The translations under genes were made by a program, and so were the position numbers. Source: JBLHKW01 sp047618565 (GTDB lineage: Bacteria > Planctomycetota > UBA1135 > GCA-002686595). Taken from it: DNA of 19,677 bases. Location of the stretch: positions 1 through 19,677 of the forward strand of contig JBLHKW010000101.1 in assembly GCA_047618565.1 (NCBI GenBank), written 5' to 3'. This document shows, in pieces, positions 1-8,759 of this stretch (position 1 is its first letter; each line of letters begins with the position of its first letter). The notes under the pieces are model-generated. The model had not been told where the DNA came from and made no database searches. It saw only the letters and a program-made list of their open reading frames with translations.

Positions 1-971
1 GTCACGTTCCAGTCGAGGTTGTTGCGGGCGTCGCCGCTGTGGTGATCGGCCTTGTAGTAGTAAAGGTCCGTGATATCCGGTGCGATGTCACAGCCGAGCG
101 GAATCTCGAACGCGCCCATGCCGCGATCCGAGTTGAAGTTCGTGACCGCGTACTCGTAGCGCCAGTGGGTGGCATCGATCTGCGTGGCGTTGTAGCCCAG
201 GAAGTGGTAGCCGTGGACGCCGATGGCGCCTTCGTTCAGCACGACGACTTCTTCGATGGTGACGTCCGGGTCGATGTCCTGCCACGCGAAGATGGCCGGG
301 TCACCGCGGCGGGTGCCACCGTTGTTGCTCATGCTCGTGGCCGAGTTCACGTTGGCGTACCGCCAGCTCGCGTTGTTACGCGCGTTGCCCGCCATCTGGT
401 CGTGCTCGCTGATGTAGTGAGCCTCCATGATGACCGTGGCGCCTGCCTCGGTGACGAGAGCGATCTCGGTGTTGATCCGACCGCGAAGGGGAAGCGGTCC
501 CGAGGACGTGACGCGCGGGCCGGGGAAGACCCAGCCGCCGGTGGTCGGGGGAATCTGCCACTTGCCGCCGCCGCCGTTGGCGCCGTCGTTGAGGCTCGAA
601 CCGTACGTGTCCGCACATCCGACGCCGAGCGTGTTGCAGTCCGTGCCCTGGCAGGATCCGCAGGAACCCTCGTTGACGGCGCAGAAGCTGTACTTCAACC
701 ATCCGGAGCCGAGGTGCTCGAAGCGTCCGTTGGCGACCCTGTACATGCTCGTCGCGATGACGGGGGCGTTGCCCGCGCCGTCGTTCCACTGGACCACGAC
801 GTTGCCGACGTTGCAGGAGGTGGTCCTCATGGACCAGGCTGAGATCCCGCCGGACTGACCTTCGTAGAACGGGTCGCCGATGATTGAGGCGTCGAAGTCC
901 TGGGCGGTTGCAAACGTGCCCAGGAGGGCACTTGAGACGACGGAGAGAAGACAGATGCGTTTAAGCTTCAT
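1..971 (-). CDS. Secreted protein of unknown function, 3' end cut by window edge
   Basis: The frame opens at an ATG at 971 and stays open to the window edge, giving about 323 residues without a stop. Residues 1-23 form a signal peptide (basic MKLKR, hydrophobic core, probable cleavage after ATA before QDF), so the protein is exported. The mature part starts with a segment containing TTSCNVGNVVVQWNDG, then FEHLGSGWLKYSF, then a Cys-rich stretch (SCGSCQGTDCNTLGVGC) and a Gly/Asn-rich part. I recall similar secreted proteins with a 'QSWLKHGF' segment in planctomycetes and some other bacteria; none has a function I can name. No good Shine-Dalgarno site precedes the ATG, and the next start codon would remove the signal peptide. 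It lies downstream of the polyferredoxin gene on the same strand, but a 308-base gap argues for its own promoter. Confidence 0.8.
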   Translation of the reverse strand, partial: MKLKRICLLSVVSSALLGTFATAQDFDASIIGDPFYEGQSGGISAWSMRTTSCNVGNVVVQWNDGAGNAPVIATSMYRVANGRFEHLGSGWLKYSFCAVNEGSCGSCQGTDCNTLGVGCADTYGSSLNDGANGGGGKWQIPPTTGGWVFPGPRVTSSGPLPLRGRINTEIALVTEAGATVIMEAHYISEHDQMAGNARNNASWRYANVNSATSMSNNGGTRRGDPAIFAWQDIDPDVTIEEVVVLNEGAIGVHGYHFLGYNATQIDATHWRYEYAVTNFNSDRGMGAFEIPLGCDIAPDITDLYYYKADHHSGDARNNLDWNV

Positions 972-1279
972 ATGTGGATTCTGAGCTGAGGGCTAGTGAA
1001 CGAGGGGCGGGATGGCGCCCTGGGGGATGATCAGGCCACCCCCTAGGTGGCCCAGCGCCTGGCCCGTCAATAATAGATGGAGACCGTGCGCCGCGGGGTG
1101 TCCTTCTGACGAATTAGGCCTACCGATATGTTCCAGCGAGTTTCAGTCCGCCCGCGCCCTTTTACGGGCACCCGGCACTCAACTGTACCCCGCTGGCGTT
1201 CTAAGGGGGCTCCGGCGCCTCTGGTGGGGGGGCGGACGTAGCCCCCGGACCTCTGTGTACAACCCGTGTCGCGGGCCGA
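972..1279. other. Intergenic region between the secreted protein and polyferredoxin genes
   Basis: I see no convincing gene here; the open frame on the plus strand has no recognisable features. Two hairpins are visible. A perfect 7-bp stem with a 5-base loop (1034-1040 with 1046-1052) would lie in the leader of the secreted protein gene. A longer-looped stem is described separately as a possible terminator. I found no clear sigma-70 promoter, although one must exist if the left gene is transcribed on its own. Confidence 0.5.
1201..1246 (-). terminator. Possible weak terminator after the polyferredoxin gene
   Basis: On the minus strand GGGGGCT (1246-1240) can pair with AGCCCCC (1211-1205), followed by only two T residues. 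It sits 34 bases past the polyferredoxin stop codon, the right place for a terminator. The 28-base loop and missing T tract make it weak. Confidence 0.25.
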
Positions 1280-3328
1280 TTATTGCCTGACCGGGGCTGG
1301 CCCGTCGCCAGCCTCGCGGGCCCGTTCGGCCCACTCCCGCGCTTCGTCCTCGCGCCCCGTCTGTTGCAGGAGCTCGCTCAGGGTGCCCATCGCCACGCTG
1401 GCCTGTCCCGGATCGAGTCCGATCGTGGCCCGCAGCGTCGCCTCGCCCTGCTCCAGGTCTCCGGCGGCGAGCAGGCCCATGGCCAGGGCCAGGCGCTCCT
1501 GGGTGCCATCGGGGCGCAGCTTCACGCCGGTGCGCAATGCGGCCAGGGCCGCGGGCACGTCGCCCGTGGCGAACAGCAGCTGCACCAGCTTGTTGCGGTA
1601 CTCGAAGTGGAGCGGTCTGAGTTCCACTGCCCTCCGGAACGACGCCAGCGCGCCGGGCGCATCACCCGCCGCCGCGGCCAGGATCGCCAGCCCGTCGTGC
1701 AGGGATGCGTCGAGTGGGTGCTCCTGGACAGCCGCGTCCAGCACGTCGCGCGCACCCTGCAGATCACCGCGCCGTTGCGCCAGGAACTGCGAAAATTCGA
1801 CGGCGGTGCGGGCCTGATCCGGGTTGCGGTCGAGAGCGCTCCGGTAGGTCGCCTCGGATGCATCTAGCTGGCCATCCGCATTCAGGAATCCAGCATACTC
1901 GCGCGCGAGGTTGCTGCCGTGCGTGTCGAGTTCGACGCTGCGTGCCATCCAGCTTGCGTACCCGGCGCGATCGTTGTTCAGCATGCGCTCCCAGGCCGCA
2001 CGGTACGCGCCTCCCGGTGTGGTGCGCAGCCCGAAACGCAAGAGTGGAGTGTTGTGCCGCTCGAGCGCAGCCAGCTGTGAGCGTTCCATGTCATCCAGCG
2101 GCGCATGCTCGAGGCGCATCCAGCGATCGCGCGCTACGGACAGTTCGTCCATGGCGTGAACCGCGCGCCAGTCATGGAACTGGATCCACCCCGAATGCGC
2201 CCAGAGCAGGCCGATCGCGACGAAGCCGAGTGCGAAGGCGCGACCCGCGTGGGTCCAGGCTCCCGCATCCTTCAGGGGCAGGTTCTGGAGCAGTACACGG
2301 GGAGCCCGCAGCATGCGCCAGGCGCACAGCGAGCACCAGGCCAGGATGCCCGCGATGCCCAGCGAGAACAGAAACGGAATTGCCTGATAGAGACCGCGAA
2401 ACGACACGAATGCGGCAATGAAGGCGATCGCAAGGAATGCCTCTTCGTGCCACTTGAAGGCCGGTTTGCGCTTCTTCGGTGTGTGCAACGGGTGGGACAG
2501 TGCCCCGGGTTTACCGAATCCGAAATACAGGGCATCGGTCGGGCACACGCTCACGCAGTCCATGCATTTCATGCAGCCCGGATCGACCACCATCCCGTGG
2601 TCGTGGACTTCCTTGTGGACGAGAATGTTGGAGGTGCAGGCCACCGTGCAGTGCCCGCAACCCTCGCACGCATCGGTGACCCGGATGCGACCCGGTGCGA
2701 TCCGGTCGACGCCGCTGAAGATGGCGCCGTAGGGGCATGCGTAGGTGCAAAACCCTTTCGATCCCAGGAAGTACACGGTTGCGAAGCCGCAGACCAGGAG
2801 CGTCGCCAGCGCGACCACGAGGCCCGGGAAAGTGCGCCAGAAATCCGATGTGAAGAACGCCGACTGACTCTCGGGGAAGTCGTCGCCGGACCAGAGTCGG
2901 TAGAACGCTGGCCAGAGGAACATGTAGATGAACGCGATGGTCGGGACAAACGCGAGCACGCGCGAGCGAAGGGGCTTGGGGCGAATACCCATGCGCATCA
3001 GCAACCCGCGCGCCGCGTCCTGCAGCGCGACCATGTGGCAACCCCAGCCGCAGAAGAAGCGCCCGAAGACCAGCGTCGCGAGGATCGCCACGACGAAGAA
3101 CACCAGCCCTGCGTTGACGACCGAGTGCTTGGAGTACTCCATCGCTTCTGACGGTTCGACCGGGCTGACCGTCGAGCCGGTGAGCTTCAGGTGGACCAGG
3201 TGTGCCACGAAGAGCACGTGCACGCCGATCAGGACGCCCACCCGCCAGCGGGTGCTCTTCGAACGACGGACTCCCTGGGGTTCCCCTTCGGGCGCTCGGC
3301 AGGGCGATCTCTGGGTGCTGGCAACCAC
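1280..3328 (-). CDS. Membrane polyferredoxin (NapH/NosR/CcoG type) fused to C-terminal TPR repeats
   Basis: This 682-residue membrane iron-sulfur protein probably moves electrons in or at the cytoplasmic membrane; its partner is unknown. Membrane segments are visible at about 28-48, 72-90, 125-143, 168-188, 295-337 and 363-381. Cys pairs occur at 93/97 (FFCGWGC) and 194/198 (GFCTYACPYG), as in CcoG and NosR/NapH proteins. Two ferredoxin motifs follow: C221-C224-C227-C231 and C252-C255-C258-C262-P, each able to hold a 4Fe-4S cluster. Residues 474-676 form six TPR units of about 34 residues, which is not usual for CcoG, NapH or NosR. No cytochrome oxidase, nap or nos gene lies nearby, so I give no symbol. 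The start is a GTG at 3328; the next Met (residue 63) would remove the first membrane segment. TATAGT lies six bases upstream, so the message may be leaderless. Confidence 0.85.
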   Translation of the reverse strand: MVASTQRSPCRAPEGEPQGVRRSKSTRWRVGVLIGVHVLFVAHLVHLKLTGSTVSPVEPSEAMEYSKHSVVNAGLVFFVVAILATLVFGRFFCGWGCHMVALQDAARGLLMRMGIRPKPLRSRVLAFVPTIAFIYMFLWPAFYRLWSGDDFPESQSAFFTSDFWRTFPGLVVALATLLVCGFATVYFLGSKGFCTYACPYGAIFSGVDRIAPGRIRVTDACEGCGHCTVACTSNILVHKEVHDHGMVVDPGCMKCMDCVSVCPTDALYFGFGKPGALSHPLHTPKKRKPAFKWHEEAFLAIAFIAAFVSFRGLYQAIPFLFSLGIAGILAWCSLCAWRMLRAPRVLLQNLPLKDAGAWTHAGRAFALGFVAIGLLWAHSGWIQFHDWRAVHAMDELSVARDRWMRLEHAPLDDMERSQLAALERHNTPLLRFGLRTTPGGAYRAAWERMLNNDRAGYASWMARSVELDTHGSNLAREYAGFLNADGQLDASEATYRSALDRNPDQARTAVEFSQFLAQRRGDLQGARDVLDAAVQEHPLDASLHDGLAILAAAAGDAPGALASFRRAVELRPLHFEYRNKLVQLLFATGDVPAALAALRTGVKLRPDGTQERLALAMGLLAAGDLEQGEATLRATIGLDPGQASVAMGTLSELLQQTGREDEAREWAERAREAGDGPAPVRQ

Positions 3329-3334
3329 GCGAAC

Positions 3335-3340
3335 ACTATA
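3335..3340 (-). promoter_or_regulatory. Possible -10 element of the polyferredoxin gene
   Basis: TATAGT lies six bases before the GTG start, placing the expected transcription start at or next to the start codon (a leaderless message). No good -35 hexamer is present at 16-18 bases, so the call rests on position and the hexamer alone. Confidence 0.3.
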
Positions 3341-3363
3341 GTGCGTCGGAGCCCGTAGGCATC

Positions 3364-3378
3364 AGGATGCAGCATCCT
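3364..3378. repeat. Perfect inverted repeat, possible operator
   Basis: AGGATGC-A-GCATCCT is a perfect 7-bp inverted repeat with one central base. It lies between two divergent genes, immediately upstream of where a -35 box of the polyferredoxin gene would fall. A dimeric regulator could bind here. No regulator gene adjoins, so the role is inferred from position only. Confidence 0.35.
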
Positions 3379-3523
3379 ATCCGGGTAGATCGGCCCCCGT
3401 GCCAGGGCTGCATCCGTCTCGGTTTAATCGGACCCGGGGCGGCACTCGCGTTCGGAGTACCTATTAGGCTCCCGCCCGCATCTCCGCTGGCAGTCTGGAG
3501 CTCAGTCCCACGCCGGGGCCCAC

Positions 3524-6500
3524 ATGCCCCGCGATCCAATGGTCGTTCCTGAATCTGCCCTGATCCGCGCCCTTGTCGGCTGCCTTTGCCTCCTGGCGAG
3601 CTGTGTCCGGTCCGATGTCCCCATCTCCGGGCCCACGAGTCCGGTCAGTGGCACCGTGCTCCCGGGGGCCGCTGCCCCGGGCACGGTCAACATCGAGACC
3701 GCGCCTGCGATGCAGGTGAACGTGACGCTCTCGTCCGCGGCGACAGCCTCGGATGTCCTGACCCTGACCGTTCGCGAGGAGCTGGGTAATCACCGGATCA
3801 CGGTCTCCCACGCGGGGATTCAGGGCGGTGGGGTCGTGGTCTTCGACCCGATCGATGTCACGTCACTGGACGACGGCAATCTGCTCTTCATCCTCGCGCT
3901 GTCGAATGCCGCCGGCACGACCATATTTCCGATCCCGCCTGTCCTCAAGGACACCGTTCCGCCGTCCGTGCCGGTGAGTGTGGCCGTGCTCCGGGAGCCC
4001 GGGTCGGGCTCGGGCTCCGTCCCGGCGAACACGATCAACCTGCGCAACCACGTCGCTGCGCGTGTCGAGGTGGAGTTTGGCCCCGACTCGACGGTCGCCG
4101 ACGATCTCGTTCTGACGTTCTCGGACGGCGCGACCACACGCGCGTCCTCGTTCGCGGGGCTTCTCGGGGCCGGAGTATTCCTGACTCCACCCGCCGATCT
4201 GTCGCCCCTGCTGGACGGCGTCCTGACGATCGAAGGGGTCGTCGTGGATCGCGCGAACAACCGGGTTCCTTTCCAGGGGGATACGGCGATCAAGGACACG
4301 CTGCTCGCCACGCCTATTCTCACGGTCCTCGCAGCGGGCGACTCGAACGCCGCCGGTGTGGTCAACCAGGCCAGCGTGGGTGCGGCCGTCTTGAGCGCGC
4401 TGTTCCCCGATGCGAGCCTGGACACCGACATCGCTCGGGCCATCGTGTTCGATGGGGACCAGCAGATCATGACGCCGGTGCTCAACCCGCTGGGTGGCGA
4501 GAACGCCTTGCTCTTCACGGATCTGGATCTCTCCCTTCTGGCGGACGGAGCACTCGGATCGATCCTGATCGTCGAGGACGCCGCGGGTAACTATGCCGAG
4601 ACAGCGGGCTCCTCGGCCCTCAAGGATACGGAGCTCGGCAGCGTGACCGATGCGCGCGTGCTGCCCGGCCCGGGCAACGAACAGGACGTGATCAACGCGA
4701 GCTCCATGGGCAGCGTGCGGGTCGAGGTCGACCTGAGCGATGTGCGCGTTGGCGACCAGCTGCTGTTGCGCATGAGCGACGGAGTTACCGAGTTCGACGT
4801 CGAGCGCACTGCGCCGGTCGGGCTGGCGACCACAAGTTTCGGACCTTTCGATGCGGTGAGCCTGCTGGACGGGGATGTCGAAGCTCTGGTGGAGATTCAC
4901 GATGCGGCCGGCAACAGACGCGCGGCCGCTCCGCTCGTGCTCACGAAGGACACGGAGTTTCCGACGGTGCCGGTCGCGGTCGAGGTGCCGATGGGGCCCA
5001 ACAACCCCGGCGGCTTCGTCAACGCTGTCAGCCATGCGAATGTGACCGTCCGGGTGCAGGTCGGCCAGGGCGACGACCCGGACCGTTCCGTGCGGCTACG
5101 CGTGATCGGAGCCGGCATGGAGATCTCTCGCAACCGGGCCGCACCGACCGCTGCGGAGCAGCTCGTATTCGCGGGCCTCGACCTGACCGGGTTCGCCGAG
5201 GGCGCGCTCGCATTGCAGGTGGTCTCCCTCGACGGTAGCGGCAACGTGTCCTCTGCCCTCGTGGGCAGCGCCATGCTGGACCGCTCGATCGTCGGACCGG
5301 ATGACGGGCTGATCCCGGCCGGGCCCGACAACGACCTGAATGTTATCAGCGCAGCCATCGCGGCAGCCGTGCGTTTCGAGTTGGCGTTCCCGGTTGGTAG
5401 CGCTGCAGGTGATGCGGTGCTCGTGACCCTGTCGGATGGCGTGAACACGCTCGATCTGCCGCTCGAAGCTGCTCCGGAAGGCGGAACCAGCCTCATCTTC
5501 GGGTCCGTGGACACGACCTCCCTTGACGACGGTCCGATCCAGCTCACGGGAGCAGTAGGCGATGCCGCCGGGAACACGCTTCCGATCGGGCCATTCCCGT
5601 TCACCAAGGACACCACATTGCCGGGTGCTCCCCTCGGCGCCCACGTGCTGGCGGGGGCCGACAACGACGTGGACACGATCAATATCGGGTCGCAGGGCGC
5701 AGTCAGCATCGAGGTCGAGCTGCCCGCGACCTACGACGGCGCCGAGCAGGTGCGTGTCCGTCTTGTGGTTCCTTCGGGTCCCGAGTTCCTGACGCCGACC
5801 CTGGCCGCTCCGGCGGGCGGCGGAGTGCTCCTGTTCAGCGCTCTCAACGTGACCGCCCTGGGCGACGGTACGCTGGCGATGAGCGTGGAGGTCGTCGACG
5901 GCAGTCAGAACCCGGCGACCTACGCGGGAGTGTCGCCCTTGAAGGACACCCTTCCGCCGCCCGTACCGCTCTCGGCCAGCATTCCCGCGGACGCTGCGAA
6001 CCCGGAGCACACGATCAATGCGTCGAGTCAGTTCGACGTGAGCGTCGCCGTGGACCTGCCGGCGTCCTACCTGGGCGACGAACTCGTCTCCGTTCTGCTC
6101 GACGATGGCATGGGTGTGCCGTTGCTCTCGCTGCAGCAGGCTGCGCCGCCGGGCGGCGGGTCGCTCACATTCGCTGGACTCGACGCGAGCAGCTTGCTGG
6201 ACGGACCGATCTCCGTGACCATCCGCCTGCGCGACGGTGTGGGCAATCAGGTGGATTCCCTGGCCAGCGCTGCGATCAAGGATGTCGAGGCGCCCGCCAT
6301 CGACCTGGCCTCGGTGTTGCCGACGCTGACGAGTGCGCTGAATACCGTGTCGGGGTTCGACGTCGGCTCCGTGACGGTGGAGCTCGTCTGGGGCGGCAAC
6401 GTCAATGGCCAGGAGACCGCGCAGGTGCGTTTCGAGGACGGCCTGAACGTCGTCGAGTCGGCTCAGTTCACGACCGCACAGACCTCGATAGGGGGCTTCG

Positions 6501-8590
6501 ATCTGAGCGTGCTTCTGGATGGCGCTCTCGACCTGATCGTCACGGCCATGGATGCGGCCGGCAACGAGTCGGAGAGCGTGGCCGCGCGCGTGCAGAAGCG
6601 CGCACAACGCGTCGCGTCGCGCTTTGCCTTCGTCGTGAGCACGGATGACGACACGCTCAGCTCGCTGCAGGTCGACGAGACCGAGAATTGGTTACGGCTT
6701 GCCGAGTACGAGGTGACCGGCGACGAGCCTTTCGCCGTGGCTGTCGATTACGCCTCGCGCTTTGTCCACGTTGCAAACCGTGGTACGCACGACCTGTCGA
6801 GCTACCGGATCGATCCGATCACGGGCGCTTTGGAGCCGCTTGGCAACACCAACGTAGGCATGAACCCTGTCGCGCTCGGCATGCATCCCTCAGGAGACTT
6901 TCTGTTCGTGGCGAGTCGTGGCGCGAACGAGGTTGCGGCGTTCTCGATCAATCAGACAGCGGGTACGTTGACGCAGGCCTCCGTCAGTCCGGCTGGCGGC
7001 GCGCCTACCGGGCTCGCCGTGGATCCATCGGGGCGATTCCTGTTCGTGACCGATACGGGTGGCAATGAGGTTCTGACCTACCAGATCGATCCCGTTTCGG
7101 GTGCACTCTCTGCGGGCGTCGCGGTCCAGCTGCTCAACACTCCGACAGGCATCGATGTCGATCCATCGGGTCGTATCCTCTACGTCGGAACCAGCTCCAG
7201 CGTCACGCCGCACGCTATCGATTCGAGCTCGGGCGCACTGACCCCGATGACCTCGGTTGCCGCTGCATCGGGCGATGTTCAGCTGGTCGTGCGACCCGAC
7301 GGTCAATACCTGTACTCGGTCTCGGTGGGCAACAGTCGCCTGACAAGGTTTCGGATTGACGCCGGTGCTTTGACCCAGCTGTCGTCGATCGCGCTCGTCG
7401 GGCGGCCGAGCGGCATCGCTGTCGATCCTTCGGGCAGCCTGCTCTACATCACGAGTGCACAGCGTTCCGAGCTGCAGGTCTTCGACCTGGAGCAGGGCAA
7501 TGGAGCCGCGGCGTTGCGCCAACGTCAGCGCACCCGGGTGGGTGCGGGCGCGCTGGCCATCGCTGGCGACGTGCGTGGAGTTCTGCTCTCACCGCGCTTC
7601 CTCTACGCGGTCGATGGCAGCGGCGAGAGCGTCGCGAGCTTCGCGATCGATCCGCAGTCGGGCGCCCTGAGCGTCAGTGGCTTGCCGGCTGCAGTTGGCG
7701 CAGAGCCACGCGGGATTGCCATTCATGCGGACGCCGGGCTGGCATTCGTGGCGAATGAGGGCGCCGGGACGGTGACTCGCCTGCAGCTCGACGAGCAGAC
7801 GGGCGAGCCCCTGGCTCTGGGCGATCAGCCCGTGGGCGCCGGGCCGCATGGCGCCGCGCTCGACGCGTCGCGGCGTTACCTCTACGTGTCCAACGGACTC
7901 GACGACAGTCTCTCGATGTTTACGCTCGACCTCGCGACCGGCGGCCTGTCGCCCATCGCGGCGCCCATTGCGACCGGGACCACTCCGGGTTGGCTGGCGG
8001 TGGACCCGACCGGGCAGTTCGTCTACGTGATCAACCGCGGCGACGGGACCGTTGGCAGTTTCCGCATCGATCCGCTCAGCGGAGCGCTGGCGCCGACCGC
8101 GGTGCCGACGGTGTCGTCGGGCGGCCTCGATCCGCAGCGCCTGGCGGTCCATCCGTCCGGTCGCTTTGTCAGCGTGACCAATGGCGGCTCCAACACGGTG
8201 GGTGTCTTCCACATCGACCACCTGACAGGCAACCTGAGTTCGATCGGTCAGCCCACGCCGACCGGGTTGGCCCCGGGGCCGATCGCCATGGACCCCACCG
8301 GGCGTTACGCACTGGTGGGCAATCGCGGCTCGGGGGACATCTCGGTCTACGAGGTCTCGCCCGTCACCGGTGCTCTGTTCCTCGTGCCGGGCTCTCCGGT
8401 TCCACTGGGGAGTGCGCTGGGATCACTTTCGGTGGACCTGACCGGACAGTTTCTTCACGCCAGCGAACCGAGCGCCAATCGCATCACCGTCTTCGCTCTC
8501 AGCCGGTCCACCGGCGGGCTATCCCAGATGAGTAGCCAGGTCGGTGCTGGCCAACCGGACGATCTTGGCGCGACCGGTTCGACCCGCTAG
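3524..8590 (+). CDS. Giant lipoprotein: Ig-like repeats followed by two beta-propellers
   Basis: This 1688-residue protein is probably surface- or periplasm-anchored by lipid. A hydrophobic N-terminus ends in the lipobox LLASC, with Cys27 as the likely lipidation site. A second ATG at 3539 (Met6) gives a neater signal peptide and may be the true start. Residues about 33-1024 hold nine repeats of roughly 106-116 residues; most end in 'KDT' (near 140, 256, 366, 474, 695 and 807) and contain 'hTSLxDG' and 'DAAGN' segments, as in bacterial Ig-like adhesin domains. Residues 1030-1688 hold fourteen blades of the YVTN/lactonase-like pattern ('GIAVDPSGRFLFVTD..', 'SFRIDPLSGAL'), read as two seven-bladed propellers split near residue 1355. 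A binding or scaffold role is likely. No catalytic residues can be assigned; lactonase activity is possible but not shown. Its 3' end is overlapped antisense by a small gene. Confidence 0.85.
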   Translation: MPRDPMVVPESALIRALVGCLCLLASCVRSDVPISGPTSPVSGTVLPGAAAPGTVNIETAPAMQVNVTLSSAATASDVLTLTVREELGNHRITVSHAGIQGGGVVVFDPIDVTSLDDGNLLFILALSNAAGTTIFPIPPVLKDTVPPSVPVSVAVLREPGSGSGSVPANTINLRNHVAARVEVEFGPDSTVADDLVLTFSDGATTRASSFAGLLGAGVFLTPPADLSPLLDGVLTIEGVVVDRANNRVPFQGDTAIKDTLLATPILTVLAAGDSNAAGVVNQASVGAAVLSALFPDASLDTDIARAIVFDGDQQIMTPVLNPLGGENALLFTDLDLSLLADGALGSILIVEDAAGNYAETAGSSALKDTELGSVTDARVLPGPGNEQDVINASSMGSVRVEVDLSDVRVGDQLLLRMSDGVTEFDVERTAPVGLATTSFGPFDAVSLLDGDVEALVEIHDAAGNRRAAAPLVLTKDTEFPTVPVAVEVPMGPNNPGGFVNAVSHANVTVRVQVGQGDDPDRSVRLRVIGAGMEISRNRAAPTAAEQLVFAGLDLTGFAEGALALQVVSLDGSGNVSSALVGSAMLDRSIVGPDDGLIPAGPDNDLNVISAAIAAAVRFELAFPVGSAAGDAVLVTLSDGVNTLDLPLEAAPEGGTSLIFGSVDTTSLDDGPIQLTGAVGDAAGNTLPIGPFPFTKDTTLPGAPLGAHVLAGADNDVDTINIGSQGAVSIEVELPATYDGAEQVRVRLVVPSGPEFLTPTLAAPAGGGVLLFSALNVTALGDGTLAMSVEVVDGSQNPATYAGVSPLKDTLPPPVPLSASIPADAANPEHTINASSQFDVSVAVDLPASYLGDELVSVLLDDGMGVPLLSLQQAAPPGGGSLTFAGLDASSLLDGPISVTIRLRDGVGNQVDSLASAAIKDVEAPAIDLASVLPTLTSALNTVSGFDVGSVTVELVWGGNVNGQETAQVRFEDGLNVVESAQFTTAQTSIGGFDLSVLLDGALDLIVTAMDAAGNESESVAARVQKRAQRVASRFAFVVSTDDDTLSSLQVDETENWLRLAEYEVTGDEPFAVAVDYASRFVHVANRGTHDLSSYRIDPITGALEPLGNTNVGMNPVALGMHPSGDFLFVASRGANEVAAFSINQTAGTLTQASVSPAGGAPTGLAVDPSGRFLFVTDTGGNEVLTYQIDPVSGALSAGVAVQLLNTPTGIDVDPSGRILYVGTSSSVTPHAIDSSSGALTPMTSVAAASGDVQLVVRPDGQYLYSVSVGNSRLTRFRIDAGALTQLSSIALVGRPSGIAVDPSGSLLYITSAQRSELQVFDLEQGNGAAALRQRQRTRVGAGALAIAGDVRGVLLSPRFLYAVDGSGESVASFAIDPQSGALSVSGLPAAVGAEPRGIAIHADAGLAFVANEGAGTVTRLQLDEQTGEPLALGDQPVGAGPHGAALDASRRYLYVSNGLDDSLSMFTLDLATGGLSPIAAPIATGTTPGWLAVDPTGQFVYVINRGDGTVGSFRIDPLSGALAPTAVPTVSSGGLDPQRLAVHPSGRFVSVTNGGSNTVGVFHIDHLTGNLSSIGQPTPTGLAPGPIAMDPTGRYALVGNRGSGDISVYEVSPVTGALFLVPGSPVPLGSALGSLSVDLTGQFLHASEPSANRITVFALSRSTGGLSQMSSQVGAGQPDDLGATGSTR

Positions 8591-8759
8591 CATTTCGGGC
8601 TTCGGCGCGCTGGCAGGGAACTCCCGAGGATTCCAGGACCACGCTCGAGGGGATCTCGGCGGACAAGAACCCGTACACGCGGCAGCCACGCGGGTGGGCG
8701 GGCTTCCACGTCAGGTAGAAGTGGCGGCAGTTGAAGCAGTTCGGGTTGGGCTCGCTCAC
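8499..8759 (-). CDS. Small four-cysteine protein, probable metal-binding conserved hypothetical
   Basis: This frame encodes 86 residues from a GTG at 8759, the nearest in-frame start upstream of the conserved part. The core is NCFNCRHFYLTW, then RGCRVYGF, then SSVVLESSGVPC, with Cys at 8, 11, 26 and 49, suggesting a single bound metal such as zinc. I recall similar 50-60 residue proteins across bacteria (pattern CxxCxHFYxTW ... GCxxxGF ... SSGxxC); some automatic annotations call them uracil-DNA glycosylase, but no glycosylase motif is present. The core ends near residue 52, about base 8604, just outside the convergent lipoprotein gene. The remaining 34 residues are a basic, low-complexity tail read antisense through that gene to the stop at 8499. 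There is no Shine-Dalgarno site. It is easily missed because the same frame stays open upstream without another plausible start. Confidence 0.6.
   Translation of the reverse strand: MSEPNPNCFNCRHFYLTWKPAHPRGCRVYGFLSAEIPSSVVLESSGVPCQRAEARNASGSNRSRQDRPVGQHRPGYSSGIARRWTG

Noticed and set aside
39..842. Long plus-strand open frame opposite the left-edge secreted protein
   Set aside because: It is the antisense of a frame with a signal peptide and a natural composition; such shadows are expected in GC-rich DNA.
1012..1290. 92-residue plus-strand frame in the gap at 972-1279
   Set aside because: No ribosome binding site, no domain, odd composition, and it runs into the end of the opposite gene.
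5281..6600. DNA-level tandem repeats in the Ig-like region, considered as a recombination-prone array
   Set aside because: Units are similar only as protein; the DNA is well diverged, so this is ordinary domain duplication.
3863..6607. Long minus-strand frames across the giant lipoprotein gene
   Set aside because: They lack recognisable domains, are rich in Arg and His, and mirror the repeated coding strand.
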